A stretch of 64,000 bases of DNA from Tepidicaulis sp002389665 (GTDB lineage Bacteria; Pseudomonadota; Alphaproteobacteria; Parvibaculales; Parvibaculaceae): the NCBI RefSeq assembly GCF_965222285.1, contig NZ_OZ244942.1, positions 2,976,001-3,040,000 on the forward strand, written 5' to 3'. The notes beneath the pieces are model-generated. The model did no database searches, was not told the origin of the DNA, and saw nothing but the letters and a program-made list of their open reading frames with translations. A program made the translations under genes and the position numbers. Positions 41,457-49,782 of this stretch are shown here, one piece after another. Within the stretch, counting starts at the first letter, position 1, and each line of letters opens with the position of its first letter.

Positions 41457-43046
41457 TCAGCCATCCGCATCCAGGATCTTACGTAGCTCCGCCTTGGCGA
41501 TTTTTTCCAGCGTCGAGCGGGGCAGCTCATCCACAATGCGCAGCTCGCGCGGCTGCTTGAAATCGGCCAGGCCCTTCTTGCAGGCCGCCATGACATCGTC
41601 TTTGAGGGAAGCGGGCGCTGCCGCTTCGCCGCCCGGTACAAGCAGGAAGGCGACGGGCACCTCGTCCAGCATCCGGTCGGATTTCGCCACCACCGCGCAT
41701 TCGGCAATGCCGGGCACGCTCATGATGACGCGTTCGATCTCGGAAGCGGCGACATTTTCCCCGCCGACTTTCAGCATGTCCTTGTCCCGGTCGGCAAAGG
41801 AAATATAGCCGTCCTCGCGCAGCGTCACGCGGTCGCCGGTGATGAAGAAGCCTTCCTCATCGAAGCTCGCCGCCGTCGCTTCCGGATTGTTGAGATATTC
41901 CAGAAAGAGCGAAACGCCTCTTATCCCGCGAATAAGAAGATGCCCCGTCTCGCCGGGCGCCACGGGCGTGCCGTCATCGCGGGTAATGGCGATTTCATAG
42001 GCGGGCGAAGGCTTGCCGATCACCATAGAGGGCGCATCGAAATGCGGGTCCGAGACGATGCCATGGGTGATCGTCTCGGTCATCCCCCACCAGCCCATGG
42101 TCTTGACGCCGAAATGATCGTCGGTGGGCGGGGCGGCAACGCCGTTCCCCCACAGCCGGTAGGAATGATTGGCAGGCACTTTTTGCTCCACCAGTGCTTT
42201 CAGGCAGAACGGCACCATGGACGTCCAGGTACAGCCATGCTTGAGCGAGACCGGCCAAAAACGGGAGGCGGAAAAGCGCGGCTGCACGACGACACTCGCC
42301 CCCACCCAGAGCGCGGCTAGCACCGAATAGGATTGCGCATTCGTATGGAAAAGCGGCAAATAGGTCAGATGCACATCTTCGGGGCGCAAATCTTCGTGCA
42401 TGGCGCAGACCTTGCCGCCCCAGAGCGCATTGGCATGGGTCCAGACCACCCCTTTCGGGCGCGAGGTGGTGCCCGACGTATATTGAATGCCGACAGGGGC
42501 CATGGGATCGGGGGCGCGCAGCGGCGCCTCCGCCGCCTCGCCGTAAAGCGCCTCGAAGCTTTCTTCCCGCGCGGGCGCGGTACCGGCTTCGGGCTCCGCG
42601 CCATTGTCGCTTTCCGTCACCGCGAGCCATTTGAGATCGGGGCAGGCCTCTTTGACGAGCGCGGCAAAGCGCGGCTGCGTGATCGCGCCGACCGCTTCTG
42701 CATGGGAAGCGAAATAGGTCAGGTCATCGGCCACCGAGCGCGCATTGGTCGTCACCGCCACGGCGCCCAGATGCGCGCAGGCATACCAGGCAAGAAGGCT
42801 TTCCGGGCAATTGTCGAGATGGATGAGCACGCGCTCGCCCGCTTTCACGCCGCGCTTTTTAAGGCCTGCCGCGATCTGCCGCGCGCTATCTGCAAATTCG
42901 GCATAGGTCCATGTCCGCCCCTCCCCTTCGAAAGGTTCCCAGATCAAAAAAGGATGAGCAGCCCAATTGCGCGCATGGGTATCGAGAAGATGCGGCACAT
43001 CGAAATGGGCGAAGGGATGCACGCCCGGCGTACGCAAGACACTCAT
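41457..43046 (-). CDS. AMP-dependent acyl-CoA synthetase/ligase
   Basis: A 529-residue adenylate-forming ligase that activates a carboxylic acid as acyl-AMP and then acyl-CoA. The P-loop motif is GIQYTSGTTSRPKGVVWTH; A5 is MGWWGMTETITHG, A7 FFITGDRVTLREDGY, A8 FADRDKDMLKVGGENVAASE, and the A10 Lys region ends LPRSTLEKIAKAELRK. The ATG at 43046 has GGGGAG 5 bases upstream, while the longer open frame is unsupported. The gene is convergent with the AGPS-like gene, only 8 bases apart, and lies downstream of an HSL-type esterase on the same strand. The acid used is unknown; crotonobetaine/carnitine-type or fatty acids are possible. Confidence 0.9.
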   Translation of the reverse strand: MSVLRTPGVHPFAHFDVPHLLDTHARNWAAHPFLIWEPFEGEGRTWTYAEFADSARQIAAGLKKRGVKAGERVLIHLDNCPESLLAWYACAHLGAVAVTTNARSVADDLTYFASHAEAVGAITQPRFAALVKEACPDLKWLAVTESDNGAEPEAGTAPAREESFEALYGEAAEAPLRAPDPMAPVGIQYTSGTTSRPKGVVWTHANALWGGKVCAMHEDLRPEDVHLTYLPLFHTNAQSYSVLAALWVGASVVVQPRFSASRFWPVSLKHGCTWTSMVPFCLKALVEQKVPANHSYRLWGNGVAAPPTDDHFGVKTMGWWGMTETITHGIVSDPHFDAPSMVIGKPSPAYEIAITRDDGTPVAPGETGHLLIRGIRGVSLFLEYLNNPEATAASFDEEGFFITGDRVTLREDGYISFADRDKDMLKVGGENVAASEIERVIMSVPGIAECAVVAKSDRMLDEVPVAFLLVPGGEAAAPASLKDDVMAACKKGLADFKQPRELRIVDELPRSTLEKIAKAELRKILDADG

Positions 43047-43095
43047 GTTTTCTCCCCAGATAGTGACAGTAGTGGCAAGGCAGGACAGCGCGGGG

Positions 43096-44031
43096 TCAAG
43101 CCAGCGCTTTTTCCATCGCCTTTGCCGCGTCTTTGATGGCCGTTCTGGCCGTATCGAGCACGGCCTGCATATTGAAGAAGCCGTGCACCATGCCCTCATA
43201 ATTGACATGGGTAACTTCGACGCCCGCCTCGCGCAGCGCATCGGCATAGGCCTTGCCTTCATCGCGCAGCACATCATATCCGGCCGTCACCACATAGGCA
43301 GGCGGCAGGTTTTTCAGCGTTTTGGCGCGCAGCGGCGAAAGGTACGGCTGCTCCCGGTCGAGACCTTCGGGCGCATATTGATCGAAGAACCAGGCCATGG
43401 TCCGCGCTTCAAGCAGATGCCCTTCCCCGAAGGCGCGGTAAGAGCCGGTATCCATGCGCGCGTCGGTGACAGGATAGATAAGGAGCTGAAAGCTGATTTC
43501 CGGACCCTTCTCATTGCGCGCTTTGAGCGCCAGAACGGCGGCGAGATTGCCGCCGGCCGAATCCCCGCCCACCGCAATCCGGTTCGCGTCCCCGCCGATC
43601 TCGCTGGCATTCTTTTCCGCCCATTCAAGCGCGGCATAACAATCATCCACCGCCGCGGGAAACGGCGCTTCGGGCGCGAGGCGATAATCGACGGAAAGAA
43701 CGATGCAATGGGCTTCATTGGCCAGCGCCCGGCAAAGCTTGTCATGGGTGGCGATATTGCCGATGACCCAGCCTCCGCCATGGAAATAAACCAGAATGGG
43801 AAGCGCCCCGCCCGTGGCGATCGGCGTATAGATGCGCACGGGAATGTCGGAAGCCGGCCCTTTGATCAATTGATCGGAAGTGGAGCCGATGGGAATATCC
43901 ACCGTGTCGAAGACCTGCGCCATGGCCTCATAGGTCCGGCGCGCCTCGTCCGGCGGCAAATCGTAAAGAGCCGGGCCTTCCGCCGCAGCCAATTGATCAA
44001 GAATGGCCTTCGCCTGGGGATCCAGGGTCAT
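43096..44031 (-). CDS. HSL-type alpha/beta hydrolase (esterase/lipase)
   Basis: A 311-residue hydrolase of the hormone-sensitive-lipase group. The oxyanion motif is LVYFHGGGWVIGN, the nucleophile IAVGGDSAGGNLAAV, the acid lies near YVVTAGYDVLRDEGKAYAD, and the His in VNYEGMVHGFFNMQAVL. The ATG at 44031 was chosen for its GGGAGG, 4 bases upstream; an upstream start adds four residues. It is 49 bases from the ligase on the same strand, so an ester-cleaving plus acid-activating pair is plausible. Substrates are likely short or medium-chain esters. Confidence 0.92.
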   Translation of the reverse strand: MTLDPQAKAILDQLAAAEGPALYDLPPDEARRTYEAMAQVFDTVDIPIGSTSDQLIKGPASDIPVRIYTPIATGGALPILVYFHGGGWVIGNIATHDKLCRALANEAHCIVLSVDYRLAPEAPFPAAVDDCYAALEWAEKNASEIGGDANRIAVGGDSAGGNLAAVLALKARNEKGPEISFQLLIYPVTDARMDTGSYRAFGEGHLLEARTMAWFFDQYAPEGLDREQPYLSPLRAKTLKNLPPAYVVTAGYDVLRDEGKAYADALREAGVEVTHVNYEGMVHGFFNMQAVLDTARTAIKDAAKAMEKALA

Positions 44032-44146
44032 TGCGCCTCCCAAAGCCGGTTGTTGTTATTGCTTTCTTTTTACCGGCGGAAGGGGCCTGGAGCCAGCCCG
44101 GATTGCGGCGGCGCGTTTTCAATTCCGGCGCGCGCGCCGCTACGCA

Positions 44147-44353
44147 TTAATGAATAGCGTGGCCGTCCCGCGTAATGCGCCCTTCGAGCATGTCCCGCAC
44201 GACGATACCCACCAGCCGCCAGGCATCGGCCCGGCGCTCTTCTCCCATTAAAAGGAGCTGCGCCATGGCGCTTTCGGCATAATCGATGGCGCGGCTGCCA
44301 TGCTGGTTGAGCATGAAAGCGGCGAGGCGGTTGAGATCTTCCTGATGCAGCAT
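44147..44353 (-). CDS. Small conserved-looking protein of unknown function
   Basis: A 68-residue protein (MLHQEDLNRLAAFMLNQHGS, then RAIDYAESAMAQLLLMGEER, ADAWRLVGIVVRDMLEGRIT). It is predicted to be helical and soluble, and resembles a group of short alphaproteobacterial hypothetical proteins with a similar W-x-x-I/V pattern; I cannot name a family with confidence. The ATG at 44353 has GGGGG 5 bases upstream, which supports real translation; the open frame extends 28 codons further without signal. It is 115 bases upstream of the esterase on the same strand, and divergent from the first transmembrane chemoreceptor. Confidence 0.6.
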   Translation of the reverse strand: MLHQEDLNRLAAFMLNQHGSRAIDYAESAMAQLLLMGEERRADAWRLVGIVVRDMLEGRITRDGHAIH

Positions 44354-44620
44354 TTTTACCCCCATTAAGAGCATGCTTAACAGAAAGCAAAAGCGGGGCC
44401 AGCCGCACCTGAAACTCAACCCATTGAAAACAAACAAACTTTCTCCATTACCCTAAAAACCCAGCGGCAATTTCTGCCGCCGCCCGCCCGTTTTTGCCGC
44501 AATGTGAAAGAAAAACCCCCGACTTAAGTAAATATTAGACGCTTCACCTCACTCTTTGGCGCGTCTGCCGAGCATTTGTGCGCATGGGGAATTCGGCAGC
44601 TGAGGAGGAATGAGGCGATT

Positions 44621-46765
44621 ATGAACTGGCTCTCCAACATTCAAATCAGCCGGAAAGTACCGGCGATTATCGTTCTGGCTGCCGCCGTTATGGGGATCGG
44701 CATTGGCCTGATGAGCTATATGCAGGCATCATCGGCCGTGCATGAGCAGATCCAGACGAAATTCTTCGCGGTCCTGGAAGCGCGTAAAGCGTCTTTCGAA
44801 GCCTATCTCGGCTCGGTGGAAGAGGACATGAACTCCCTCGCCGCCAACCCGCTGGTGATGGAAGCGTCCTATGAATTCAACCGGTCTTCGGAAGAATTCC
44901 GCGACGATGTAACCGCAGAGCTGCAGCGCCTCTATATCGACGAGAACCCGGAAGCGAACCGCAAGGATCTCGTGACCATCGACGGCAACGAATATTACGG
45001 CGTCGTCCACGAGCAGTATCACCCCTGGTTCCGTACCTTCCTCGACGAACGCGGCTATCACGACATTTTCCTGATCGACCCGAACGGCGTCGTCGTTTAC
45101 TCGGTTTCCAAGGAAAGCGATTTCGGCACCAACGTTGTGAACGGGCAGTGGAAAGACACCGCGCTGCGCAGCGTCTATGAAGCCGCCATGGCCGCCGAAA
45201 AAGGCGACATCGCCTATCAGGACTTCACCCATTACGCACCGTCCGCCGACAGCCCGAACAGCTTCATCGCCACCCCGGTTGTCGACCGTGCGGGCCGCAA
45301 GACGGGCGTCCTCGTCTTCCAGCTTCCCGTGGACAAGATCAACCGCCAGATGAATATCGCGCTTGGCCTCGGCGAGACGGGCGAAACCCTGCTGGTCGGC
45401 CAGGACTACAAGCTGCGCAACGATTCGCGCTTTTCCAGCGAGCCCACGACGCTGAAAGCTGAACTTGCAGCCGATGCCGTCAAAACGGCGCTGGAAGCGG
45501 GCAAGCCCTCCATGAGCACGGATGAAAATCTGCGCGGCATGACGGCCGAAACATTCGCCGTGCCCTTCACCTTCCAGGGCGTGCCTTACGCCATCGTCGC
45601 GCAGATCAGCACGGATGAAGCCTATGCCGATCTCGCTTCCATGCGCTGGATCATGCTCGGCACCGCGCTGGTGCTCGTCATTGCCGTGGCCGGCGCCGGG
45701 GTATTCGCCTCGCGCGACATTACCGCCCCCATCTCGCGCCTGACCCATGGCATGAGCGAGCTTGCCGAAGGCAATACGAATATCGACATGAGCGGCCTCG
45801 ACAGAGGCGATGAAATCGGCGACATGTCGAAAGCCGTCGAAATCTTCCGCAATAACGCCATCGAACGCGCGGAGCTGGAAGAAGAGAACAAGCGCGAGGA
45901 AGCGGCGAAAGAAGCCAGAGCCAAGAATATCGACAAGCTGATTGCCGATTTCGAAACCTCGACCGCGCAAATGCTAGGCGCCGTCAGCGCTGCGGCAACG
46001 GAGATGGAAAACACGGCCCATGCCATGACCTCCACCGCCGATACCGCCAATGCCAAGGCCGGCGCCGTAGCCGCCGCTTCCGAGGAAGCCAGCGCCAACG
46101 TGCAGACCGTGGCGAGCGCCGCCGAACAGCTCTCGGCCGCCATCGAGGAAATCCGCCGCCAGGTGCTGCAGTCGAACTCCGTGGGCGAACGCGCGGCCAA
46201 CACGGCCAACTCCGCCAACACGAAGATCGAAGGCCTTTCGGAAGCGGCACGCCAGATCGGCGAAGTCGTCACGCTTATTCAGGACATTGCCGAGCAGACG
46301 AACCTGCTTGCCCTCAACGCCACCATCGAGGCGGCACGCGCGGGCGAAGCAGGCAAGGGCTTTGCCGTGGTTGCCTCCGAGGTGAAGGAGCTGGCCAATC
46401 AGACGGCCAAGGCCACCGAGGAAATCAGCCAGCAGATCGGCTCCGTCCAGACCTCGACCAGCGATGCGGTCGATGCCATCCGCGAGGTCACGACCACGGT
46501 CAGCGAAATGCGCGAAATCGCTCAGACGATTGCCAGCTCCGTCGAGCAGCAGCAGTCGGCGACGGTTGAAATTTCCCGCAACGTGCAGGAAGCAGCTCAC
46601 TCCTCCGACGAAGTGGCGCAGAACATTGCGGAAGTCACCGTAGCTGCGAACGAATCTTCGGGCGCAGCAGGCCAGGTTCTGTCGGCGGCGGGCGAGCTTG
46701 CCGGTCAGTCCGACAAGCTGAAATCTTCTGTCGACAAGTTCCTGCGCGAAGTGCGCAGCGCCTGA
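44621..46765 (+). CDS. Transmembrane methyl-accepting chemotaxis protein 1
   Basis: A 714-residue chemoreceptor. One membrane helix lies near residues 12-35 (VPAIIVLAAAVMGIGIGLMS), then a ~310-residue periplasmic Cache-like sensor (FRTFLDERGYHDIFLIDPNG, VVYSVSKESDFGTNVV, IATPVVDRAGRKTGVLVFQL), a second helix at about 345-367 (LGTALVLVIAVAGAGVFA), a HAMP domain (ISRLTHGMSELAEGNTNI) and the signalling domain with tip IGEVVTLIQDIAEQTNLLAL. The ATG at 44621 has GAGG 5 bases upstream. No CheR pentapeptide is seen. A close paralogue follows. The ligand cannot be predicted; Cache domains often bind amino or carboxylic acids. Confidence 0.93.
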   Translation: MNWLSNIQISRKVPAIIVLAAAVMGIGIGLMSYMQASSAVHEQIQTKFFAVLEARKASFEAYLGSVEEDMNSLAANPLVMEASYEFNRSSEEFRDDVTAELQRLYIDENPEANRKDLVTIDGNEYYGVVHEQYHPWFRTFLDERGYHDIFLIDPNGVVVYSVSKESDFGTNVVNGQWKDTALRSVYEAAMAAEKGDIAYQDFTHYAPSADSPNSFIATPVVDRAGRKTGVLVFQLPVDKINRQMNIALGLGETGETLLVGQDYKLRNDSRFSSEPTTLKAELAADAVKTALEAGKPSMSTDENLRGMTAETFAVPFTFQGVPYAIVAQISTDEAYADLASMRWIMLGTALVLVIAVAGAGVFASRDITAPISRLTHGMSELAEGNTNIDMSGLDRGDEIGDMSKAVEIFRNNAIERAELEEENKREEAAKEARAKNIDKLIADFETSTAQMLGAVSAAATEMENTAHAMTSTADTANAKAGAVAAASEEASANVQTVASAAEQLSAAIEEIRRQVLQSNSVGERAANTANSANTKIEGLSEAARQIGEVVTLIQDIAEQTNLLALNATIEAARAGEAGKGFAVVASEVKELANQTAKATEEISQQIGSVQTSTSDAVDAIREVTTTVSEMREIAQTIASSVEQQQSATVEISRNVQEAAHSSDEVAQNIAEVTVAANESSGAAGQVLSAAGELAGQSDKLKSSVDKFLREVRSA

Positions 46766-46788
46766 TCGCAGAGAAACATAAACACCAG

Positions 46789-46816
46789 GAAAGGCCCGGC
46801 TCGTCCGGGCCTTTTC
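46789..46816 (+). terminator. Intrinsic terminator between the two chemoreceptors
   Basis: AAAGGCCCGG / CCGGGCCTTTT with a CTCGT loop, about 25 bases after the stop. The two receptor genes are thus separate transcription units. Confidence 0.86.
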
Positions 46817-46969
46817 AGTTCCGGCAAATTGTCACATCCGCGTCATTTTAAGGGAATGTTTAGAGCGTCCGTAAAATGATAGTGGCAGCAAAAGGGGCCT
46901 GAAACGGGCCAAAAGCAAAAGTTTTTCGCCAGGCGGGGCGGCCGGCGGCGAAGACGGGGACAGATTTCC

Positions 46970-49189
46970 ATGCGTTTCAATCTATCGTTCTTGCAGAAAC
47001 TCCCGAAAATTCCGGCAGGTGCACCCTCATCCGCGCTCACCCCTTTCGGCGCACTGAAAGATAAGATGCCGACACTGACGATCGCGCAGAAAATTCCAGC
47101 GATCATCGTTTCTGCCGCCTTCCTGCTGGCGCTCGGCATCGGGGTTTCGAGTTATCTGGAAGCGGCCCGCAACGCAGAAGAGTCGACCCAGGCCCGCCTC
47201 GAATCCATCCTTCTCGACCGCAAGGTCGCCGTCACCCGCTATCTCGGCGGCATCGAGCAAGATGTCCGCTTCATGGCCGCAACGCCCATGGTCCGCGAGG
47301 CAATCTCGCAATTCACCCGCGCCTGGACCTTCATGGGGGACGATGCCCGCGACATTACCCGCGGCGTCTACACCTCGCGCGAATCTGACGGCGAGGGCGA
47401 GCGCACTTTTTATGCCCGCACGCACCGCTCCTATCATGCTTCTTTCCGCGACTTTGCCGAAAAGCGCGGTTATAGCGATGTGATGCTGTTCGACATCAAC
47501 GGCACCATGATCTACTCCGTCGACAAAGCCGGTGATTTCGGCGCGCAGATGATCGGGCTCGACAGTGAGTTCCGCAACACGGACATTGCGACGGTGGTCG
47601 ACATCGCCCTTGGCGCTATTGACGATTCGGAAATCGCGTTCATGGATTTCGCCTCTTACAAGGCGATTGACGGGGAGCCTGCGTCTTTCGTCGCCGCGCC
47701 GGTCTTTTCCAGCCGCGATGAAAAGATCGGTGTCCTCGCCTTCCGCATTCCAACCGACGTGCTCGATCAGATTCTGGGCGAGGAAACGGGCCTCGGTGAG
47801 ACCGGCGAAGTCTTGCTTATCGGCGAAGATTACCTGATGCGTAATAATTCGCGCCTGACGGAAGAAGCAACGCGCCTGCGCCGGGAAGTGACGGGCGATG
47901 CCATCGATGCCGCCATTATCGACGAGCAGCCCTTCAACGGCATGCAGGAAAGCCATCTCGGTTATGACGCCGTGACCATTGCGACACCCGTCTCCTACAG
48001 CTATGCGCGCTGGGCGCTTCTGGTGCAGACCTCGCTCGACGAGATCAACGCGCCGGTCGCCGCCATGCGCAACGTCATGGCCGGTGTCGCCGCCATCATG
48101 CTGGTGCTTGTCGCCGGGGCCGGTTTCTTCGTCTCGCGCGGCATTACGAAACGCCTCTCCAAGCTCACCTCGGCCATGGGCGATTTGGCCAAAGGCGAAA
48201 CGAATATCGACCTCAGCGGCCTCGATCAGGCCGACGAGATCGGCGATATGACGGATGCCGTTCAGATCTTCCGCGACAATGCCATCGAGCGCATGGAACT
48301 GGAAGAGCGCCAGAAGCAGGAGCAGCAGGAAAAAGAAGCCCGCGCCCGCGCCATCGAACAGATGATCGGCGACTTCGACAAAGCCATGGGCGAGATGCTG
48401 GGCGCCGTCGCCGCCGCGGCCACCGAAATGGAGAATACCGCCAACACCATGTCAGAAGTGGCGGATGTTACGACGCAGAAATCTTCCGCCGTTACCAGCG
48501 CTTCCCAGCGCGCTGCCTCCAACGTGCAGATGGTGACGGAAGCGGCAAAAGAGCTTTCCGCCTCCATCGACCAGATCCGCGGCCAGGTGAACGAATCGAA
48601 CACGGTGGGCGAAGAGGCAACGGAAGCGACCAATACCGCGAACGCTAAAATCGAAGGCCTCTCGGAAGCCGCCCGCCAGATCGGTGAAGTGATCACGCTC
48701 ATCCAGGACATCGCCGCGCAGACGAATCTTTTGGCGCTCAACGCCACGATCGAGGCAGCGCGCGCCGGTGAGGCAGGCCGGGGCTTTGCCGTCGTTGCCG
48801 CCGAGGTGAAGGAGCTTGCGACCCAGACCGCAAGCGCCACGGAGCAGATCGGCCAGCAGATCGCAGGTATTCAGAACTCCACCGACGAGGCCGTCGGCGC
48901 CATCCGCCGCGTGACGGAAACGAACAGCAAGCGGAACGAAATCTCCCATGTGATTTCCGACTCCGTCACCAGCCAGCAAGACGCAACGACGCGCATCATG
49001 GACAGCGTCGAGGAAGCGGCGAAATCCTCCGATGAGGTGAGCACGAATATCGAGGACGTGACCTCCGCCGCACACGAATCCTCCGGTGCCGCGTCTCAGG
49101 TGCTCTCCGCTGCAGGCGAACTTGCCGGTCAGGCGGACAAGCTGAAAAAGACCGTGGACAGCTTCCTGCGCGATGTGCGCGCGGCTTAA
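46970..49189 (+). CDS. Transmembrane methyl-accepting chemotaxis protein 2
   Basis: A 739-residue paralogue of the preceding chemoreceptor with the same layout: helix (IPAIIVSAAFLLALGIGVSS), Cache-like sensor (FRDFAEKRGYSDVMLFDING, FVAAPVFSSRDEKIGVLAFR), second helix (AAIMLVLVAGAGFFVS), HAMP (LSKLTSAMGDLAKGETNIDL) and signalling domain with tip IGEVITLIQDIAAQTNLLAL. It carries an extra ~30 N-terminal residues from the ATG at 46970; a start at 47066 would align exactly with the paralogue but has a weaker ribosome site. Sensor sequences differ more than signalling parts, so the ligands probably differ. Confidence 0.93.
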   Translation: MRFNLSFLQKLPKIPAGAPSSALTPFGALKDKMPTLTIAQKIPAIIVSAAFLLALGIGVSSYLEAARNAEESTQARLESILLDRKVAVTRYLGGIEQDVRFMAATPMVREAISQFTRAWTFMGDDARDITRGVYTSRESDGEGERTFYARTHRSYHASFRDFAEKRGYSDVMLFDINGTMIYSVDKAGDFGAQMIGLDSEFRNTDIATVVDIALGAIDDSEIAFMDFASYKAIDGEPASFVAAPVFSSRDEKIGVLAFRIPTDVLDQILGEETGLGETGEVLLIGEDYLMRNNSRLTEEATRLRREVTGDAIDAAIIDEQPFNGMQESHLGYDAVTIATPVSYSYARWALLVQTSLDEINAPVAAMRNVMAGVAAIMLVLVAGAGFFVSRGITKRLSKLTSAMGDLAKGETNIDLSGLDQADEIGDMTDAVQIFRDNAIERMELEERQKQEQQEKEARARAIEQMIGDFDKAMGEMLGAVAAAATEMENTANTMSEVADVTTQKSSAVTSASQRAASNVQMVTEAAKELSASIDQIRGQVNESNTVGEEATEATNTANAKIEGLSEAARQIGEVITLIQDIAAQTNLLALNATIEAARAGEAGRGFAVVAAEVKELATQTASATEQIGQQIAGIQNSTDEAVGAIRRVTETNSKRNEISHVISDSVTSQQDATTRIMDSVEEAAKSSDEVSTNIEDVTSAAHESSGAASQVLSAAGELAGQADKLKKTVDSFLRDVRAA

Positions 49190-49216
49190 TCCATCAGGAA
49201 ATCAAAACCGGAAAAG

Positions 49217-49250
49217 ACATGGCGGGCCTCAAAACCCGCCATGTTCTTTT
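49217..49250. terminator. Terminator between convergent genes
   Basis: ACATGGCGGG / CCCGCCATGT around CCTCAAAA, followed by TCTTTT on the plus strand. It overlaps the last codons of the convergent DUF924 gene. Confidence 0.7.
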
Positions 49251-49771
49251 AGGTAGGCCAGTTCCTCGGCGCTGCTTTCCCGGCCGAACAAGGCATTGCG
49301 GTGCGGAAAGCGGCCGAATTTCGCAATCACGTCCCGGTGCGCAATCGCATAGGCAAGATTGTTCTCGATCCCCAGCTCTTCGAAGAGTTTCACGCTTTCC
49401 TCCTGCACGCCCAAGTTTTCGGCATGCATGAAAGGCATATAGATCCAAACGCGGTCTTGTGTGCTCAGCTGCTTGTCATGCCCCTTGGCGATAGCATCGC
49501 GGGCAAGGCGGAGCGCTTTTTCATCGGCCTCGAAGGCGCGCGGCTCGTCCCGGTAGATATTGCGAGAGAACTGATCGAGCAGAATGATAAGCGCCAGCGC
49601 TCCTTCTGGCTCATCCGCCCAATCGTCATAAGCCCCGCTCAAGGCCTCACCCCGGGCGGCGGTAAACCGGCGGATGATCTCGGCATCGAAGGCTGCGTCC
49701 TTCGCAAACCAGCGCTCGGGTCCCGCTTCACGCCAGAATTCAAGGACTTCCGCCGGGCTGACCGTGCTCAT
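49229..49771 (-). CDS. DUF924-family protein
   Basis: A 180-residue helical protein of the DUF924 (YbaK-unrelated, TPR-like) family. Typical stretches are VLEFWREAGPERWFAKDAAF near the start, ALALIILLDQFSRNIYRDEP in the middle, and YMPFMHAENLGVQEESVKLF, with the C-terminal HRDVIAKFGRFPHRNALFGR. No enzyme activity is established for the family. It sits 11 bases after the feruloyl-CoA-synthase-like gene on the same strand and is probably co-transcribed. Confidence 0.9.
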   Translation of the reverse strand: MSTVSPAEVLEFWREAGPERWFAKDAAFDAEIIRRFTAARGEALSGAYDDWADEPEGALALIILLDQFSRNIYRDEPRAFEADEKALRLARDAIAKGHDKQLSTQDRVWIYMPFMHAENLGVQEESVKLFEELGIENNLAYAIAHRDVIAKFGRFPHRNALFGRESSAEELAYLKEHGGF

Positions 49772-49782
49772 CCGCCGCTCCC

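Noticed and set aside
46820..46969. Flagellar sigma-28 promoter upstream of the second chemoreceptor
   Set aside because: I could not find a TAAA-N15-GCCGATAA-like pair with acceptable spacing.
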